From: CAYVQU01 sp964453155
GTDB taxonomy: Bacteria; Chloroflexota; Anaerolineae; Anaerolineales; UBA11858
Length of the DNA: 64,000 nt
Reading direction: 5' to 3'
Assembly: GCA_964453155.1 (NCBI GenBank)
Contig: CAYVQU010000002.1
Location: 1-64,000 of the forward strand
A program made the translations under genes and the position numbers. Below the pieces are notes generated by a model. It made no database searches and had not been told where the DNA came from. It saw only the letters and a list, made by a program, of their open reading frames with translations. Positions within the stretch are counted from its first letter, which is position 1. Every line of letters starts with the position of its first letter. Positions 53,019 through 61,600 of the stretch are shown piece after piece.

Positions 53019-56000
53019 ATGGCATTCAAACAAGTACCCAACAAAGTCGACTTTGTCGACCAAGAACACGAAGTTTTGGCGTTCTGGAAAGATACCGACG
53101 CCTTTGAAAAATCCCGCGCCCTGCGGAAGGACAAACCGACTTGGTCCTTCATCGACGGCCCGATCACGGCCAACAACCCGATGGGCGTCCATCACGGCTG
53201 GGGTCGGACCTATAAGGATCTCTACAACCGCTTCTGGACCATGACGGGCCGCGAGCTCCGCTACCAGAATGGCTTTGACTGCCAGGGTTTGTGGGTCGAA
53301 GTCGAAGTTGAGAAAGAAAAAGGCTTCAAATCCAAGATGGATATTGAAGAATACGGCCTCGACGAATTCGTCAAGGAATGTAAAGCCCGCGTGCTGCGCT
53401 ACGCGGGGGTCCAGACCCACCAATCGATGCGTCTCGGCTACTGGATGGAGTGGAACGACCCCGAGAAACTCAATATGCTGGCTGACAAATTGCTCGAAGA
53501 TCCGCTGCAAGAGATCACCTTCACCGGGCCGAATGGCAAAACCGTCACCGACACCGTCGAACAGGTCGTCGGCCAACTCGGTTTGGCCCAACTGGGTGGC
53601 AGCTACTTCACCTTCTCCAATGAAAACAACTTCATGATCTGGAAAATGATCAAGAAGAGTTGGGAGAACGGCTGGCTCTACCGCGGCGCCGACGTCATGC
53701 CCTGGTGCCCGCGCTGCGCCACCGGGATCAGCCAGCACGAGATCGTCACTGACGGGTATATGGAGCTGACGCACCGCTCCGTGACGCTGCGATTCCCCCT
53801 GCGAGACAAACCGGGTGAATCCCTCCTCGTCTGGACCACCACCCCCTGGACCCTGACATCCAACGTCGCCGCAGCCGTCGGCCCCGAACTGGATTACGTC
53901 AAGGTCAAAAACAATGGGCACATCTTATATATGTCCAAAGGTACCCTCCACATGCTGAAGGGCGACTATGAAGTCCTGGCTGAACTCAAAGGTGCCGAGA
54001 TGGAAGGCTGGACCTACGATGGTCCCTTCGATGATTTGCCCGCGGCCAACACTCCCGGCGGTGTGACCTATCTCGACGAGTTGATCGAAGGGATCACCGC
54101 CACTGCCGTGACCTCCCACCAGGTCATCCTGTGGGACGAAGTTGGCGAGGCCGAAGGTACCGGCATCGTCCACATCGCACCCGGTTGTGGGGCCGAGGAC
54201 TTTGAACTCGGCAAAGAGCATAATTTCCCGTTGATCGCCCCCATCGAGGATGAAGGTGCCTTCATCGACGGCTTCGGCTGGCTGACTGGAATGCATGTCT
54301 CGGAAGTTGCTGATCCCATCTTCGAAGATCTGAAGAAAAAGGGCGTGCTCTACGTCGTCGAGCCCTACACCCACCGCTACCCGACCTGCTGGCGCTGCAA
54401 GACCGAATTGGTTTTCCGCCTGGTCGATGAGTGGTTCATCAGCATGGGCCAATTGCACGACAAACCGCGTGAGCAGGTCACCGCGGCCGAGAAACAAGAA
54501 TCCCTGCGCTACCAGATCATGGACGTGGTCGATCAAATCCGTTGGATTCCCGAATTTGGCCACAAACGCGAACTCGATTGGCTCCGCAACATGCACGACT
54601 GGATGATCTCCAAGAAACGCTATTGGGGCCTGGCCCTGCCAATCTGGGTCTGTGATGAGTGTGGCCACTACCACGTCATCGGCGACGATCACGAACTCGA
54701 AGAGCGCGCCGTTGAAGGCTGGGACGAATTCGCCGGTCACACACCCCACCGCCCCTTCATCGACGCCATCAAGATCGTCTGCGACAAATGCGAATCCAAA
54801 ATGAGCCGTATCCCCGATGTCGGCAACCCCTGGCTCGATGCCGGGATCGTCAGCTTCAGCACCCTCGGTTACCGCGATGACCCCGAATTCTGGCAAAAAT
54901 GGTATCCAGCCGACTGGATCAGCGAATCCTTCCCCGGCCAGTTCCGCAACTGGTTCTACAGCATGCTCACCATGGGCACCGTCCTCGATGGCTCGCCCTC
55001 CTTCCTGGAAAACTTCGGTTACGCTAGCCTGCACGCCGAGGACGGCCGCGAGATGCACAAATCGTGGGGCAACTCCATCGAATTCAATGAAGCTGCCGAC
55101 AAAATGGGCGTCGACACCATGCGCTGGCTGTACTGTGCCCACAAACCCGAGAACAACCTGCTCTTCGGCTACAACCGGGCCGAAGAAACCCGCCGCCGGT
55201 TCATTATTCCTTTGTGGAATGTGTACTCATTCTTCTCCACATATGCGAGTTTAGATGGGTGGGTTCCGACGGTTGAGAACTTTGAACCTGGCACCCCCGA
55301 GGGTCCCACGCCCCAGAGTGATAACCCGTTGGACGCGTGGATTTTGGCCCGCCTGAACCAGGTGGTGGCCCGCGTCACCGATAATTTCACCAACTCCGAC
55401 GCTTATACCGCCACCCTGGCTTTCGAGGCCCTGATGGACGATTTGAGCAACTGGTTCGTCCGCCGCTCCCGCCGCCGCTTCTGGAAGTCCGAGCAGGATA
55501 ACGACAAGAACACGGCCTACGCCACCCTGTGGCACGTCCTGGTCAAGATGGGCCGGGCGCTGGCCCCCGTGATCCCCTTTATCACCGAAGTCATGTACCA
55601 AAATCTGGTCCGCGGGGTGTTTGACGAAGCCTATGAAAGCGTCCACCACACTGACTGGCCTGAGATCGACGAAGCCGCCATCGACGAAAAACTCGTCTAC
55701 CAGATGGGACTGGCCCGCCGGGTCGCCAGCCTGGGCCTCAGCGCTCGCGGCAACGCTGGCTTGAAAGTGCGCCAACCGCTGGCCAAAGTTTTGGCCCACG
55801 TTTCTGAAGGCGAAGCCGAACTCAACCAGGAACTGGTCGATATCGTCGCCGACGAACTCAACGTCAAGGCCCTCCAATTTGTCGAGGATGCTGGCGACTT
55901 GGTCAGCTACAAAGTTTTGCCGGTCAACAAAGTCCTCGGCCCCCGTTTCGGCAAGGATTTCCCCAAAGTCCGTGCCGCCCTGGCAGCCCTGGACCCCGCC

Positions 56001-56456
56001 GAAGTTGCTGAAACTGTTGCAGCCGGTAAACCGGTCACCTTCGAAGTGGCCGGTGAAACCATCGAGTTGGCCCCCGACGAAGTCCTGGTCAACACTGAGT
56101 CGGCCGAAGGCATGGCCGTCGCCGCCGACAAAATCGTCACCGTCGCCATCGACACCGTCCTGACCCCCGAACTGAAAGCCGAAGGACTGGCCCGCGAACT
56201 CGTCCGCCGCATCCAGGCCCAGCGCAAAGACGCCGATTTTAATATCGAAGACCGCATCACCACCTGGTATCAGGCTGAAGATGACCCTTCGACAGGCTTA
56301 GGACAGGGACTGGCCGAAGTTTTTGCGACCTTCGCCGACTACATCCAAGCTGAAACCCTGACGACAAAACTCGTCGCCGGGGAACCGCCCGCAGAGGCCT
56401 ACACCGAAACCCACAAAGTCGAAGGCCAGGAGGTCACCATCGGCGTGAAGAATTAA
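53019..56456 (+). CDS. ileS: Isoleucyl-tRNA synthetase, non-canonical signature motifs
   Basis: The 1145-residue class I enzyme charges tRNA-Ile. The Rossmann fold has NPMGVHHGWGRTYKD, so the HIGH-type motif reads HHGW, and the KMSKS-type motif reads MHKSWGN (about residues 679-685 from this start). An editing domain (VWTTTPWTLTSNVAAAVG; EGTGIVHIAPGCGAEDFEL), a zinc-like CDECGHYH and CDKCESKM, an anticodon domain and a C-terminal extension follow. The Ile T-box upstream supports the assignment. The ATG at 53019 has GGAG six bases away; the frame is open four codons earlier. A 24-base piece of a dispersed repeat is inserted in frame (56284-56307). Confidence 0.92.
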   Translation: MAFKQVPNKVDFVDQEHEVLAFWKDTDAFEKSRALRKDKPTWSFIDGPITANNPMGVHHGWGRTYKDLYNRFWTMTGRELRYQNGFDCQGLWVEVEVEKEKGFKSKMDIEEYGLDEFVKECKARVLRYAGVQTHQSMRLGYWMEWNDPEKLNMLADKLLEDPLQEITFTGPNGKTVTDTVEQVVGQLGLAQLGGSYFTFSNENNFMIWKMIKKSWENGWLYRGADVMPWCPRCATGISQHEIVTDGYMELTHRSVTLRFPLRDKPGESLLVWTTTPWTLTSNVAAAVGPELDYVKVKNNGHILYMSKGTLHMLKGDYEVLAELKGAEMEGWTYDGPFDDLPAANTPGGVTYLDELIEGITATAVTSHQVILWDEVGEAEGTGIVHIAPGCGAEDFELGKEHNFPLIAPIEDEGAFIDGFGWLTGMHVSEVADPIFEDLKKKGVLYVVEPYTHRYPTCWRCKTELVFRLVDEWFISMGQLHDKPREQVTAAEKQESLRYQIMDVVDQIRWIPEFGHKRELDWLRNMHDWMISKKRYWGLALPIWVCDECGHYHVIGDDHELEERAVEGWDEFAGHTPHRPFIDAIKIVCDKCESKMSRIPDVGNPWLDAGIVSFSTLGYRDDPEFWQKWYPADWISESFPGQFRNWFYSMLTMGTVLDGSPSFLENFGYASLHAEDGREMHKSWGNSIEFNEAADKMGVDTMRWLYCAHKPENNLLFGYNRAEETRRRFIIPLWNVYSFFSTYASLDGWVPTVENFEPGTPEGPTPQSDNPLDAWILARLNQVVARVTDNFTNSDAYTATLAFEALMDDLSNWFVRRSRRRFWKSEQDNDKNTAYATLWHVLVKMGRALAPVIPFITEVMYQNLVRGVFDEAYESVHHTDWPEIDEAAIDEKLVYQMGLARRVASLGLSARGNAGLKVRQPLAKVLAHVSEGEAELNQELVDIVADELNVKALQFVEDAGDLVSYKVLPVNKVLGPRFGKDFPKVRAALAALDPAEVAETVAAGKPVTFEVAGETIELAPDEVLVNTESAEGMAVAADKIVTVAIDTVLTPELKAEGLARELVRRIQAQRKDADFNIEDRITTWYQAEDDPSTGLGQGLAEVFATFADYIQAETLTTKLVAGEPPAEAYTETHKVEGQEVTIGVKN
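56284..56307 (+). repeat. Dispersed repeat fragment inside ileS
   Basis: CCCTTCGACAGGCTTAGG and the next bases match the MITE-like element at 41433-41455 at all but one of 23 positions. In frame they give DPSTGLGQG within the C-terminal region of IleRS. Confidence 0.8.
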
Positions 56457-56464
56457 TCTACGAC

Positions 56465-56492
56465 GTAGGGGCGCAATATATTGCGCCCCTAC
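56465..56492. repeat. GTAGGGGC palindrome copy 4
   Basis: A perfect 28-base palindrome GTAGGGGCGC...GCGCCCCTAC, nine bases after the ileS stop and 19 bases before the second transposase gene. Confidence 0.9.
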
Positions 56493-56510
56493 CCGTATTG
56501 GGAGGAATTT

Positions 56511-57062
56511 ATGACCAGGGGACGAAAACCAAAATACGATCCACAAAAACACCAGCGTAAATCCATTCGGTTGCGGGGCTATGACTACACCCAAGCAGGC
56601 GCGTATTTCGTGACCATTTGCACTTATCAGCGGGAATGTTTGTTCGGTGAAATTATGAACGAGGAAATGGTCTTAAACGAATTGGGTGTTATTGCAAATG
56701 AATGTTGGCGCGCCCTTCCTGAACATTTCCCTCGCGTAGAATTGGGGGCGTTTGTGGTTATGCCTAATCATGTGCATGGGATTGTTATCATTACCGAATC
56801 CAAGGTAGGGGCGCAGCATGCTGCGCCCCTACGACAGCAATCAATAAACGTGAAACCCGGATCACTAGGCGCAATTGTGCGTTCATTCAAAGCCGCCGCC
56901 ACTCGCCGCATTGGACGCGAACAAGGCATATCAGGCATTTGGCAGCGCAATTATTACGAACACATCATTCGCAACGAGGTCGGCCTGCACCGCATTACTG
57001 CTTACATCGAAGCTAACCATGCAAATTGGGAAACAGATAGTGAAAACCCTAAAAATATTTGA
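56511..57062 (+). CDS. Y1 (IS200-like, REP-associated) transposase with a palindrome insertion
   Basis: The 183-residue HUH endonuclease has its metal motif in MPNHVHGIVII (about residues 82-92) and the probable catalytic Tyr in YYEHIIRNEVGL or AYIEANHANW (near residues 150-172). Between them VGAQHAAPLRQ is encoded by a 28-base palindrome (56805-56832) inserted in frame. GGAGG precedes the chosen ATG; the frame is open ten codons earlier, into another palindrome. Palindromes on both sides suggest it is the REP partner of this family. Confidence 0.85.
   Translation: MTRGRKPKYDPQKHQRKSIRLRGYDYTQAGAYFVTICTYQRECLFGEIMNEEMVLNELGVIANECWRALPEHFPRVELGAFVVMPNHVHGIVIITESKVGAQHAAPLRQQSINVKPGSLGAIVRSFKAAATRRIGREQGISGIWQRNYYEHIIRNEVGLHRITAYIEANHANWETDSENPKNI
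56805..56832 (+). repeat. GTAGGGGC palindrome copy 5, inside the transposase gene
   Basis: GTAGGGGCGCAGC...GCGCCCCTAC, a perfect 28-base palindrome in the coding sequence, read as VGAQHAAPL. The frame is kept. Confidence 0.9.
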
Positions 57063-57101
57063 CGTGGTATCATCTCCAAAAATGATTTTTCAGGAGTATA
57101 A

Positions 57102-57737
57102 ATGCGCATTTTAGCCCTTTGCGACGACATCTGGCATCCGGCGCAAGTTGTTCAAGACGGGTTGTTAGGTCTAGAAAAACACGGTTTTGAATTCGACTTC
57201 ATAACTAACGCGCGGGAATGGTCTTCCGAGCGAATGGCCGAATATCCGCTGGTGATTTTGGCAAAGGCGAATAATATCTCAGCCGCTGATGAAACGCCCT
57301 GGATGATACCCGAAGTGGCGCAGGTTTTTCAGGAGTATGTCCAGACCGGGAATGGGTTGTTGGCAATCCATTCGGGGACGGCGGGATATGCGGATACACT
57401 GGTTTTACGGAGGGTGTTGGGTGGTGTGTTTCGAGAGCATCCGGAGCAGTGTGAGGTGACAATAAAATCCGTCGTAGGGGCGCAATATATTGCGCCCCTA
57501 CCATCTAACGAATTCTCCATTATGGATGAACATTATTTCATGGAATTGGATGATGATCAGGCCACAGTGTTTATGACAACCACGTCCGAACATGGGACCC
57601 AACCGGGGGGTTGGACGCGGATGGAGGGGGATGGAAGGGTGTGTGTGTTGACACCAGGGCATAATTTGGCGGTATGGGAGCAGCCGGTGTATCAGGATTT
57701 GATTGAGCAGGCAATAAATTGGGCTGGTAATTTGTAG
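57102..57737 (+). CDS. ThuA-like protein with a palindrome insertion
   Basis: The 211-residue protein has the ThuA/GATase-like fold: LCDDIWHPAQVV, VILAKANNIS, and GLLAIHSGTAGY (His/Ser loop), as in trehalose-utilisation ThuA, where the chemistry is unsettled. VVGAQYIAPLPS (about residues 125-136) is encoded by a palindrome at 57474-57501 and is absent from the fold's logic. The stop TAG (57735-57737) lies in a second palindrome (57734-57762). CAGGAG precedes the ATG. It probably folds, since the frame is open, but the insertion may alter activity. Confidence 0.78.
   Translation: MRILALCDDIWHPAQVVQDGLLGLEKHGFEFDFITNAREWSSERMAEYPLVILAKANNISAADETPWMIPEVAQVFQEYVQTGNGLLAIHSGTAGYADTLVLRRVLGGVFREHPEQCEVTIKSVVGAQYIAPLPSNEFSIMDEHYFMELDDDQATVFMTTTSEHGTQPGGWTRMEGDGRVCVLTPGHNLAVWEQPVYQDLIEQAINWAGNL
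57474..57501 (+). repeat. GTAGGGGC palindrome copy 6, inside the ThuA-like gene
   Basis: A perfect 28-base palindrome identical to copy 4 (56465-56492), in frame in the ThuA-like gene, read as VGAQYIAPL. Confidence 0.9.
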
Positions 57738-57762
57738 GGGCAGGTTTGAAACCTGCCCCTAC
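57734..57762. repeat. GTAGGGGC palindrome copy 7, at the ThuA-like stop
   Basis: A 29-base palindrome GTAGGGGCAGG...CCTGCCCCTAC. Its first bases supply the TAG stop of the ThuA-like gene, and it precedes the SDR start by 13 bases. Confidence 0.87.
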
Positions 57763-57775
57763 ATGAGGGATTTTC

Positions 57776-58495
57776 ATGGATCAAAATACGTTTGTAACCG
57801 GTGCAGATCGCGGGTTGGGGTTGGCAATTTGTGCGAATTTATTGGAACGCGGCTGGCAGGTATTTGCGGGACAGTATTTACCCGATTGGCACGAGTTGGG
57901 AGAGTTGACAAATTGGTATCCCGGGAAATTACACCTGATCCCGTTGGATGTGGCTGCGCTGGAGTCGGTGCAGGCGGCGGCCAAGGAAGTAGCGACGGTA
58001 ACCGGTCATATTGATCTGCTGGTTAACAACGCGGGGGTTAATACACCGACGAAGGAGCGAAAAATACACCAGGGACAGGATTACGCCGAGTTCGACCGAA
58101 TGTATCAGATCAATGCAGTTGGTCCGATTCGGGTAGTGGAATCCTTTTGGGGTTTGGTGGAGCAGGGGAATCTCAAACGGTTGGCATTTATATCTTCGGA
58201 GGCAGCCAGCATCAAACGATGTACCCGGGAGGCGTGGTACGGCTACACGATGTCAAAAGCCGCGCTAAATCGGGCCGTGAAGATCATGTTTAACCACCTC
58301 CATCCTAAAGGATATACGTTTCGGCTCTTTCATCCCGGCTGGGTGCAATCCTATATCGGAGGCGAATACAATCATGAGGCCCATCTAACTCCCACAGAAT
58401 CGGCTGCCGCCGCGGTTGAGCATTTTCTCAACCCATTGGAAAATGAAGCCCAATTGGCCATGATTGATTGGGAGGAACGGTCATGGCCGTGGTAA
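57776..58495 (+). CDS. Short-chain dehydrogenase/reductase
   Basis: The 239-residue protein has the NAD(P)-binding loop TGADRGLGLAICANL, the NNAGVN segment, a Ser in FISSEAAS and the active-site YTMSK (Tyr and Lys). The rest follows the classical SDR length. GAGG precedes the ATG, next to a palindrome. It lies 107 bases before the large receptor-channel gene on the same strand; a functional link is not shown. Substrate unknown. Confidence 0.85.
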   Translation: MDQNTFVTGADRGLGLAICANLLERGWQVFAGQYLPDWHELGELTNWYPGKLHLIPLDVAALESVQAAAKEVATVTGHIDLLVNNAGVNTPTKERKIHQGQDYAEFDRMYQINAVGPIRVVESFWGLVEQGNLKRLAFISSEAASIKRCTREAWYGYTMSKAALNRAVKIMFNHLHPKGYTFRLFHPGWVQSYIGGEYNHEAHLTPTESAAAAVEHFLNPLENEAQLAMIDWEERSWPW

Positions 58496-58535
58496 CAAAT
58501 TCGTAGTACCCCAATACTATTTAACCTAATTTCAG

Positions 58536-58544
58536 TGCTATAAT
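58536..58544 (+). promoter_or_regulatory. Extended -10 promoter of the receptor-channel gene
   Basis: TGCTATAAT is a perfect -10 with TG one base upstream; no good -35 is seen. The transcript would start near 58551, leaving a leader of about 52 bases and a GGGAG site before the ATG at 58603. Confidence 0.5.
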
Positions 58545-58602
58545 CCAAATTGGTGTTATCTTTTTTGGCATTCCATGTGCGCGCATCCGAAGGGAGTGGA
58601 TC

Positions 58603-61600
58603 ATGGCAAAGAGAAAGTGGAACCCAGGGATTGAAGTTTTGGTCGCCATCATTGGGATGGTTGGATTAGCTGCGTTGGCATTTTCCCAAATATCTGCATT
58701 GAGCGCTAGCAGTGAGGCCTGGCATGTGGCTGTCGTAGGCCCCATGAGTGGAAAAAACCAGGCCAAAGGCCAAGAAATGGTGCAAGGGGTAAGCCTGTAT
58801 ATCGATCAGATCAATGCTCAAGGGGGTATTAACGGTAAACCGGTAAGACTGCTGCCCCCATATGATGATCAAAATGATCCCGATTTAGCGCGGCAAGCGG
58901 CCGAAAAAATCGCGGCCGAAAGTCAGGCCTTGGTGGTGTTTGGCCACCGCTCGACTGAAGCCTCGGTGGCCGGTGGTGCAATCTATCAAGAATATGGGGT
59001 TCCAGCCATCTCAGGGTCGGAGGCCGAAACCGAGGGCAATGACTGGTACTTTCGCACGACTTCCAGCAACCAGGATCAAGCGATCTTTTTAGCCAACTAC
59101 GTTCGCCGGATTTTGGGACAGGAGACGGTCAGCATCATATTTGATCAAGATACCTATGGGACTTCAATCGCTGAGAATTTTGAGTATACCTTCCAAGGAT
59201 TAGGGGGAGAGATCAAATTTAAATGGAGTTTTGATACCCAAACCGGTGATTTAGAGGCCCAAATCGACGAAATCGTAACCGCCCTGCTCAAAGCCCGCAA
59301 CGACAACCCCGGGATGCTGTTCATGTCCACGCATGGTAATGAAGCCGTCAAAATCGTAACCGCGCTACGGCGTAAGGGGTTGAAATATGCCATAATCGGT
59401 ACTGATTCCTTAGGAACCCCGGCAATGGGTGAAAAATTTGCGACCTATCCTGAAGAGCAAAGCCAGCCCGGCTATCTCTCCGATGGAATATATGCCGTCA
59501 CCGATGTCCTCTTTGATGTCGGTGGTGAGGAGGCGGCCCAATTCAAGAATTATTTCATTAAAGCCTATGGGGAAGATCCCGGTTCGCGGGCCGCCACTTA
59601 CTATAACGCCGCTATTGCCGCCTTCCACGCCATGGAACAGGCCGACCTGCAGGGGGATTCTATCAATTTGGCCGCCGACCGGTTGAAAATCCGCAACCAA
59701 CTTCTAGCCTTGAATAATCTCAATAATATCGCCACCGGCATCGGCGGCCCGGTTTTTTTCGATGATCATGGCGATGTGGTTAAGGCCATGTCGATGGGCA
59801 TATTTGATCACCAAAAATTCATCTCAGCGCTGACCCAACTCAAACCGATTACCGATCTCAACCGCATCCCCGATCTCAATGCCGAATTGGCGGCAGGACG
59901 GGTACATGTGGTCAATGGCGAATATATGCTCCAGACCAACGTGGTCTACGCGGGGATGGATATTAATGAAATCAGCAACCTAGATATCAAAAATTCATCG
60001 TACACGGTTGATTTTTACTTGTGGTTCCGCTATCGCGGCGATTTTGAACCCGATAATATCGAGTTCATCAACATCAAGGGAAAGACCAATCTGGGCGAAC
60101 CGATCATCCATGATGTGATCGATGGCGTCACTCACAAACTGTACCGGATTAAAACCGAGTTTATCGGTGATTTTTCTTTTTACGATTACCCCTTCGATGA
60201 GCAGGATGTTGAGATTAAATTTCGACATATCAGTATGACCCGCGACCAACTGCTGTACGTGGTCGATGTGGTCGGCATCCGGGAAACCGCCAGCCAGGAT
60301 ATTTTGGCAAAATTCGACCGGGCGCAGGTCCTCGATTCCATCGACACCTGGGAGGCAACCACAGTTAAGTTTTTCCAGGATTCACTCCATAATGAATCTA
60401 CGCTCGGTTCGCCCCACTTCTTTGACACCGTTTCAGACATCGAATATTCCCGTTTCAACGCCAATATTGGTCTCAAGCGCGATGTACTCAGCTTTACGAT
60501 CAAAAACCTGCTGCCCCTGTTTGCCATCATCATTCTAGCCTATATTGCCGCTTTGCTGGCCCCGGCGCAGTTTGCAATCACCAACGCCATTTTGCGCGGC
60601 TCACTGCTGACGGTAGCCTTCTTTCATATCAAATTGTCGAACGATCTCCCTGGCATCGGTTACACCGTGGCCCTCGATTATGTGTTTTATATGATGTATG
60701 TGTTGATCGTCTTGCTCCTCATTTTGACGGTTCTCAGTCATAATGATCATCAAAATAACCAGTTAAAACGGGCCAGAGTGTTTAACCAGATTGGGCGGAT
60801 ACTTTATCCGGTGGTCATCTTGGGATGTGGAATATTCTTTGTGACCCGGTTTGATCTGCTGACCCGTTTCAATGTGGCGGGAATGGCGGAATCCGAGGCA
60901 TTAACGGCTACCGCCGATGAGGCTGCCGCTCCCACTGCCTCACCCGGTGAGGGGGCGGCTGACGAGGCAGTCGTCCTCACTTTGGGTTCCTGGCGGGTCG
61001 AGGACGACGAGCAAATGACCCGCATCCTGGATATTTTCAACGCCGAACATCCTGATATCACGGTGAAATTCTCCCCCGGGGTTGAATATCAGCCGACCCT
61101 GACGTTCCAACTCGAGAATGGGATCGCGCCCGATCTGTTTTATATATCGTCTTATTCATTCTCCCAAAATCTGTTCAAACGGGGATTTTTGGAAACCGTA
61201 AATGATGTTCCCGGTCTGAACGAGAGTTTCCCCGCGGCGGCGATTGCAGCCTGGGCTACGGATGATGGCACAGTCTATGGGGTGCCCTTCCTGGCCGTTT
61301 CCCATGGGGTGTATTACAACCAGGATATTTTTGATGAACTTGGACTGGCAATCCCAACCACCTGGGAAGAATTCCTGACCGTTTCTGAGCAAATCAAAGC
61401 AGCCGGATATATTCCGCTCGCTAATGCTCCTGGGCAGCATGGCGCGTTTGCGGAAGAAGTTTTCATGAATTTAGCCCCCAATTTCATCGGCGGTCAGACC
61501 GGGAGGGAGCAGTATTTAACCGGGGAACGCTGCTTTAACGATGCGCACACAACTGCAGCCTACCAGGCAGTTTTAGATTTAGGTCCTTATTTGCCTGAAA

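Noticed and set aside
53925..55142. 405-codon open frame opposite ileS, and a 347-codon one at 52878-53921
   Set aside because: Both are mirror frames of the ileS coding sequence, with no start signals and low-complexity composition.
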